The notes below the pieces were generated by a model that was not told the origin of the DNA, ran no database searches, and saw only the letters and a list, made by a program, of their open reading frames with translations. From Cellvibrionaceae bacterium (lineage in GTDB: Bacteria > Pseudomonadota > Gammaproteobacteria > Pseudomonadales > Cellvibrionaceae), in contig JAGKXD010000077.1 of the NCBI GenBank assembly GCA_021151525.1, positions 1 to 19,706 of the forward strand: a stretch of DNA of 19,706 nt, read 5' to 3'. Of the stretch, positions 15,253-19,706 are shown piece by piece. The position numbers were made by a program, and so were the translations under genes. Every line of letters begins with the position of its first letter. Position 1 is the first letter of the stretch.

Positions 15253-15403
15253 GCTGTTCCTACGTGATTGTGACGAGCAATTTACAGGGCAAATGGGATA
15301 AAAGTTAGCGTTGGTTTAAGTGGGTAAACCGTGCTTCAATAGCTTTCATTTCAAAAACTATAGACTATTTTAGAGTCGTCTCCAGTTGTTAGAGGAACTT
15401 TCA
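15253..15403. promoter_or_regulatory. Divergent intergenic region with a 6-bp inverted repeat
   Basis: This 151-bp gap must hold promoters for both the regulator (- strand) and the DUF815 gene (+ strand). GGTTTA (15313-15318) and TAAACC (15325-15330) form a perfect inverted repeat with a 6-nt spacer, of the size of an operator. An AT-rich stretch downstream (15346-15372, containing TATAGACTATTTT) could supply a -10 element. No -35/-10 pair is convincing enough to place a promoter. The DUF815 Shine-Dalgarno site is AGAGGAA at 15391-15397. Confidence 0.3.
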
Positions 15404-16255
15404 GTGTCGCAATTTGATTTACTTATCTCTCGTTTAGAGCAACTTATTGATCGTGTTGAACAAGTTCTGCCCACTCCAAAGCCACAGCCAGACTGGGCTG
15501 GTACGGCATTTCGGTGGCGGGTAAACACAGGTGACAAAGGTTACTTGCAGGTGGTGAAAAATCCACACAAGATAGATCTAAAGTCATTGAAGAACGTAGA
15601 AACCCAAAAGCAGGCCATGGTGCGGAATACCGCCCAATTTGTGGCTGGTCGGTCTGCCAATAATGTGTTGCTAACGGGCGCACGTGGTACTGGCAAGTCT
15701 ACGCTGGTTAAAGCTTGCTGGAATGAGTTTGCGGAGCAGGGGCTCAAGATAATTGAGGTGGATAAAACCGATCTCATTCAGTTGGCCGATATAGTTGATT
15801 TGGTAAGTCAGCGCCCTGAAAAATTCATCATCTTTTGTGACGATATGTCTTTCGAGGAAGGCGAAAGCACCTATAAGGCACTTAAATCTGCTTTGGATGG
15901 ATCAATTGCAGAGCCGTCGTCAAACATCCTGTTTTATGCAACATCAAACCGACGCCATTTGTTGCCAGAGAAAATGCGCGAAAATTTAGATGTGAGTAAC
16001 GAAGACGGTGAAATTCGTCCAGGCGATACTACTGAAGAAAAAGTATCACTCTCTGAACGATTTGGCTTGTGGCTGAGTTTTTATCCGTTTTCGCAAGACG
16101 ATTACCTCACCGCTGCGCGATATTGGGTTGAATACTTGGGCGGAACTTGGGGCGAGAATACAGAATTCGATGCGCTTTTATGGCATCGCAGCCGCGGCGC
16201 GCGAAGCGGCAGAATTGCTTGGCAATTTGCAAAAGATTATGTGGGTAGGTTGTAA
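15404..16255 (+). CDS. DUF815-family AAA-type ATPase
   Basis: The 283-residue protein belongs to the DUF815 (PF05673) ATP-binding family of unknown cellular role. A helical N-terminus of about 30 residues precedes the P-loop GARGTGKS (residues 92-99). Then come Walker B FIIFCDD (141-147), the family-typical CDDMSFEEGESTYKALKSALDGS block, and the sensor-like ATSNRRHLLPE (about 179-189). A conserved RFGLWLSFYPFSQ stretch leads to the AAA lid. It is probably a cytosolic AAA ATPase; DUF815 members are widespread but uncharacterised. The frame has a TTG at 15386, but the GTG at 15404 has AGAGGAA 6 nt upstream and is preferred. It is transcribed divergently from the response regulator and may share control with it. 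Confidence 0.9.
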   Translation: MSQFDLLISRLEQLIDRVEQVLPTPKPQPDWAGTAFRWRVNTGDKGYLQVVKNPHKIDLKSLKNVETQKQAMVRNTAQFVAGRSANNVLLTGARGTGKSTLVKACWNEFAEQGLKIIEVDKTDLIQLADIVDLVSQRPEKFIIFCDDMSFEEGESTYKALKSALDGSIAEPSSNILFYATSNRRHLLPEKMRENLDVSNEDGEIRPGDTTEEKVSLSERFGLWLSFYPFSQDDYLTAARYWVEYLGGTWGENTEFDALLWHRSRGARSGRIAWQFAKDYVGRL

Positions 16256-16349
16256 CAGTTTTTAATGTGGTACATCTAATTTGGGGGCACTGTTCCCTCC
16301 AAAAAGAAATTGTTTACGCACGACAATGTTGAATAAATAGGTGACGCTT

Positions 16350-18512
16350 ATGCAAGCAGGACAAAGCACAATTCGTAAAGACAACCTTTTAAAGGACGTT
16401 TCAACTAATCAACCTCTGTTTACACGCACACCTAATTTACGTGAAGAGAACACGCTGGCTTTGCGTCAGCAATTACACGAATATTTTGTAACGACCTTTG
16501 ATCGTTATGAATCTCTATTTGAAACACTCGCATGTGATCAAGCCTACTACGAAAAATCCATCGCGTTGCGTCACCCGCTTATTTTTTATTTTGGTCACAC
16601 AGCGACTTTTTTTGTCAACAAGCTATTGCTCGCACACATGATTGATTCGCGTATTAACCCGCGCTTTGAATCTATTTTTGCGGTTGGCGTGGACGAAATG
16701 AGTTGGGATGATCTTAATGATGCAAACTACCAATGGCCAACACCGGCGGAAGTGAAGGCTTATCGTGATCAAGTGCGCGCAATGGTTATCAACTTAATTG
16801 AAACTGCGCCGCTACAATTGCCCGTTGATTGGAATAATCCATGGTGGGCGATCATCATGGGTATTGAACACGAGCGCATTCATTTAGAAACGTCTTCTGT
16901 GCTTATTCGCCAACACAAAATAGCCTATGTAAAAAATCATCCACAATGGAAACCTTGCCGACAAACTGATGTTGCACCAGCAAATGAATTAATAAAGGTA
17001 GCGGCAGGCAGCGTGTTGTTGGGCAAAGATAAATCCAATCCCTATTATGGATGGGATAATGAATACGGCACTCACGCCGCAGACGTTAGCGAGTTTCAAG
17101 CCAGCAAATTTTTAGTCAGCAATCAAGAGTTTTTGGAATTCGTTGAGGCTGGTGGCTACAAAGATAAAGTCTATTGGGAGCAAGAAGGGCAAGGTTGGTT
17201 GGCTTTTACGCGCGCACAACATCCCACTTTTTGGTTAAAGAAAAATAACCAATGGTATTTACGGTTGATGACCGAAGAGGTTTCCATGCCTTGGGATTGG
17301 CCGGTGGATGTTAACTACCATGAAGCTAAAGCTTTCTGTAATTGGAAAAAATCTGTGACAGGTTTGGCTGTGCGTTTGCCAACGGAAGATGAATGGTATC
17401 GCTTATACGATTCTGTTGGTTTGCGAGATATAGGCGCGCAAAAAGCCAATGCGAATATTCAGTTAGATTACTGGTCGTCTTCATGCCCTGTTAATAAATT
17501 TGCACACGGCGAGTTTTATGACGTGGTCGGCAATGTATGGCAATGGACAGAGACGCCTATATATCCGTTTGCTGGATTTGACGTGCATACCATCTATGAT
17601 GATTTCACCACACCTACATTTGATGAGCGCCACAATTTAATTAAAGGTGGCTCTTGGATTTCATGCGGTAATGAAACCTTGCGTGAGTCACGCTATGCGT
17701 TTCGTCGCCATTTTTTCCAACACGCGGGTTTCCGCTATGTTGTCTCAGAGGAATTAAAACCAGTGCCAGGCTCTCATTACGAAACCGATAAATTATTGTC
17801 CGAATATGCTGAATTTCATTATGGCGATGAATACTTTGGTGTGGCTAATTTTTCCAAAAGCTTGGCTGAATTGGCCATAGAAACTTTAGGCGATGCGCCA
17901 AAAGCTAAGGCGTTGGATATTGGTTGCGCATCAGGTCGCGCCACATTTGAGTTGGCTAAACATTTTGATTTCGTTACCGGTATAGATTTTTCGGCTCGCT
18001 TTATTGGCCAAGGTGTTCATCTCGCACAGAATGAAACCTTGCGTTACACCCTGACCGATGAAGGTGAATTGGTGCAATACAAATCGCGCAGCCTTGCGGA
18101 TTTATGCTTGCAATCAACGAAAGATAAAGTTGAGTTCTTCCAAGGGGATGCCTGTAACTTAAAACCGCAGTTTACCGGCTATGATTTTATTCTTGCGGCG
18201 AATTTAATTGATCGCCTTTACAATCCTGCCAAGTTTTTGGATGCAATTCACGAACGCTTAAATATCGGCGGCGTTTTAATGTTGGCATCGCCTTATACTT
18301 GGTTAACTGATCACACACCGCGTGAAGATTGGGTAGGTGGCTTCAAAAAAGATGGTGAGAGCTTCACTACTTTTGACGGTTTAAAAGCACGCTTGAGTGA
18401 GCACTTTGAATTGGTACAACAACCAATTGAGGTTCCTTTTGTTATCCGCGAAACCAAGCGCAAGTTCCAACATACGCTTTCAGAAGTAACTTTTTGGAAG
18501 CGCGTTAAGTAA
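16350..18512 (+). CDS. ovoA: OvoA: 5-histidylcysteine sulfoxide synthase / N-methyltransferase (ovothiol biosynthesis)
   Basis: OvoA is an iron- and oxygen-dependent enzyme that joins cysteine to the imidazole C5 of histidine as a sulfoxide. In complete proteins it also methylates the final thiol-histidine with SAM. The 720-residue protein has all three parts. First is a DinB-like domain with iron-ligand histidines at His83 (FGHT) and His174/His178 (EHERIH). Second is a formylglycine-generating-enzyme-like domain (about 215-470) with VRLPTEDEW, GNVWQW and GGSW, followed by RRHFFQHAGFR. Third is a SAM methyltransferase from about residue 500 with motif I LDIGCASGRA (522-531). An in-frame GTG at 16341 exists, but the ATG at 16350 has an AGGTGA site (16339-16344) 5 nt upstream. 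The full fusion argues for ovothiol A production. EgtB was considered, but the C-terminal methyltransferase and FYFGHT start fit OvoA. Confidence 0.94.
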   Translation: MQAGQSTIRKDNLLKDVSTNQPLFTRTPNLREENTLALRQQLHEYFVTTFDRYESLFETLACDQAYYEKSIALRHPLIFYFGHTATFFVNKLLLAHMIDSRINPRFESIFAVGVDEMSWDDLNDANYQWPTPAEVKAYRDQVRAMVINLIETAPLQLPVDWNNPWWAIIMGIEHERIHLETSSVLIRQHKIAYVKNHPQWKPCRQTDVAPANELIKVAAGSVLLGKDKSNPYYGWDNEYGTHAADVSEFQASKFLVSNQEFLEFVEAGGYKDKVYWEQEGQGWLAFTRAQHPTFWLKKNNQWYLRLMTEEVSMPWDWPVDVNYHEAKAFCNWKKSVTGLAVRLPTEDEWYRLYDSVGLRDIGAQKANANIQLDYWSSSCPVNKFAHGEFYDVVGNVWQWTETPIYPFAGFDVHTIYDDFTTPTFDERHNLIKGGSWISCGNETLRESRYAFRRHFFQHAGFRYVVSEELKPVPGSHYETDKLLSEYAEFHYGDEYFGVANFSKSLAELAIETLGDAPKAKALDIGCASGRATFELAKHFDFVTGIDFSARFIGQGVHLAQNETLRYTLTDEGELVQYKSRSLADLCLQSTKDKVEFFQGDACNLKPQFTGYDFILAANLIDRLYNPAKFLDAIHERLNIGGVLMLASPYTWLTDHTPREDWVGGFKKDGESFTTFDGLKARLSEHFELVQQPIEVPFVIRETKRKFQHTLSEVTFWKRVK

Positions 18513-18519
18513 TTGACTT

Positions 18520-18570
18520 GGCTTCTCTGATCGGATTAGTCTAGTTGCTAATCCGATTTTATGAGAAGCC
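18520..18570 (+). terminator. Two-part hairpin between ovoA and the PLP-enzyme gene
   Basis: An inner 9-bp stem (TCGGATTAG 18531-18539 with CTAATCCGA 18548-18556) is followed by TTTTAT. An outer 8-bp stem (GGCTTCTC 18520-18527 with GAGAAGCC 18563-18570) encloses it. The inner part looks like a weak intrinsic terminator for ovoA. The outer right arm contains GAGAAG, the only Shine-Dalgarno-like sequence for the downstream ATG at 18577, so it could also hide that ribosome site. Both readings are inference. Confidence 0.6.
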
Positions 18571-18576
18571 ACGTTA

Positions 18577-19706
18577 ATGTCATTCGATTTCGATAAGCCC
18601 ATCTCCCGCGAAAAAACCAACTCTGTAAAATTCGATGGCCGCAAACATTACTTTGGCACTGAAGATGTGACTCCATTGTGGGTTGCCGATATGGATTTTG
18701 CAGTGCCTGAATGTGTGACGCGTGCTTTGCAGGCGCGTCTTGAACATCCGGTTTTTGGTTATACGCTTTATCCCGAAAGTCTTTATGAATCTATCATTGA
18801 TTGGTTTGAGCATCGTCATCAATGGAAGATTGAGCGTGATTGGATTTTAATGGCACCCGGTGTTGTTCCGTCTTTGTTCGCTGCGGTGAAGGCATTTGCA
18901 AAAGAAGGTGAGGGCGTTATTGTTCAACCGCCAGTTTATTTTCCTTTTTTTTCTGCAGTTACGACTAACAATCGCAAACTTTTATTAAATCCTTTGCATG
19001 AAGTAGGTGGTCGTTACGAAATGGATTTTGAGCATTTGGAGTTTTGTGCACAGCAGGGGGCAAAATTACTCATGCTCTGTACGCCGCATAATCCTGTTGG
19101 TCGCGTATGGACTGAAAAAGAATTGCAGGAAGTTTTGCGTATTGCTCGCCAATATGACCTCACTATTCTATCTGACGATATTCATGCAGATTTAATTTAC
19201 TCTGAGTCTACACATACAATGCTTGGCCGCTTGGAGCAGCAGGGCGATAAAATTATTACCACCATTGCGCCTAACAAAACATTCAATATTCCAGGTTTGG
19301 GACTGTCAGCTTTGGTTATTCCTAATGCTGAGCAGCGCAAAACGATGAAGCAGGTTTTTGAATCGCTCCATGTTGGCAATAGCAATCCATTTAGTGTTGC
19401 GGCTTTTGAGGCGGCTTATCGCGAAGGTGATGAGTGGCTTAATGCCTTAGTGAAATATTTAGAAACTACGCGTGATTACGTGGCGGATTACCTGCAAAAA
19501 AATATCCCGCAAATAAAAATGGTTAAGCCCGAAGCAACCTATTTGTTGTGGTTAGATTGTCGTGAGCTTGGAATGACGGATGCACACTTACGTGATTTTT
19601 TTATTAAGCAATGTAAGGTTGGAATGAACCCCGGTATTGTATTTGGTGAAGTGGGTGGCGGTTTTATGCGGATGAATATTGGAACTCAGCGTATTAATAT
19701 CAAAGC
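18577..19706 (+). CDS. MalY/PatB-family PLP-dependent C-S lyase (cystathionine beta-lyase-like), 3'-truncated
   Basis: This fold-type I PLP enzyme of the aminotransferase superfamily is open to the window edge, giving 376 residues of an expected roughly 385-395. Landmarks include PLWVADMDFAVPECV (about residues 32-46) and GYTLYP. The substrate and cofactor loop CTPHNPVGRVW has Asn172. SDDIHADL is at 199-206, with Asp200/201 facing the PLP ring nitrogen, and Lys234 in PNKTFN is the Schiff-base lysine. The family cleaves C-S bonds of cystathionine and cysteine conjugates, releasing thiol, pyruvate and ammonia. It starts 64 nt after ovoA on the same strand. Because ovothiol synthesis needs a PLP-dependent lyase (OvoB) to cleave the sulfoxide made by OvoA, this neighbour is a candidate for that role. 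That is inference; PatB or MalY function is the default. Confidence 0.9.
   Translation, partial: MSFDFDKPISREKTNSVKFDGRKHYFGTEDVTPLWVADMDFAVPECVTRALQARLEHPVFGYTLYPESLYESIIDWFEHRHQWKIERDWILMAPGVVPSLFAAVKAFAKEGEGVIVQPPVYFPFFSAVTTNNRKLLLNPLHEVGGRYEMDFEHLEFCAQQGAKLLMLCTPHNPVGRVWTEKELQEVLRIARQYDLTILSDDIHADLIYSESTHTMLGRLEQQGDKIITTIAPNKTFNIPGLGLSALVIPNAEQRKTMKQVFESLHVGNSNPFSVAAFEAAYREGDEWLNALVKYLETTRDYVADYLQKNIPQIKMVKPEATYLLWLDCRELGMTDAHLRDFFIKQCKVGMNPGIVFGEVGGGFMRMNIGTQRINIK

Noticed and set aside
14870..15301. 143-codon + strand open frame opposite the response regulator
   Set aside because: It is the antisense shadow of a clear receiver-domain gene, has no ribosome-binding site, and a low-complexity Ser/Ala-rich translation.
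16256..16349. TTGGGGG...CCCTCCAA stem-loop upstream of ovoA
   Set aside because: Only about 7 bp with a G-T wobble and no T-run on the + strand; too weak to call a terminator or riboswitch.

Overview
The window looks like chromosomal DNA from a gammaproteobacterium of the Pseudomonas/Cellvibrio side of the class, most plausibly a Cellvibrionaceae-like organism. This rests on the smc-zipA-ligA gene order, moderate GC content by eye, gene-dense layout with short gaps, and an OvoA-type ovothiol enzyme. The lineage is an inference from gene content and order, with no marker gene to confirm it. There are no tRNA or rRNA genes, no CRISPR array, no transposase or integrase, and no clear horizontal-transfer boundary.

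Layout. (1) Positions 1-7381, + strand: the 3' part of smc, then zipA, a strong intrinsic terminator, ligA, a small lipoprotein with a lytic-transglycosylase-like fold that overlaps ligA by 4 nt, and an unrecognised 141-aa protein. (2) 7437-8549: hemB (zinc-type 5-aminolevulinate dehydratase) bracketed by two long perfect palindromes of dispersed-repeat type. One lies just upstream of hemB; the other begins in the hemB stop codon. (3) 8601-14558: a tight three-gene operon, jetA-jetB-jetC, encoding a MukBEF-like / MksBEF / Wadjet-type SMC complex (kleisin, KITE-like winged-helix subunit, SMC ATPase). It closes with a bidirectional terminator and has no JetD/MksG nuclease gene beside it. (4) 14599-16255: a divergent pair, a response regulator with an unusual N-terminal region (- strand) and a DUF815 AAA-type ATPase (+ strand). 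(5) 16350-19706: ovoA (sulfoxide synthase plus methyltransferase), then a hairpin, then a MalY/PatB-family PLP enzyme cut by the window edge. The last is a reasonable candidate for the C-S lyase step after OvoA.

How the genes fit together. Region 1 is chromosome and cell-division housekeeping: chromosome condensation, Z-ring anchoring and DNA ligation. Region 3 is a second, unrelated-operon SMC complex less than 6 kb from the canonical smc gene. Without a nuclease next to it, the Jet/Mks operon is either a chromosome-organising MksBEF or a defence system whose effector lies elsewhere; this is the most interesting question in the window. Region 5 suggests thiol (ovothiol) biosynthesis.
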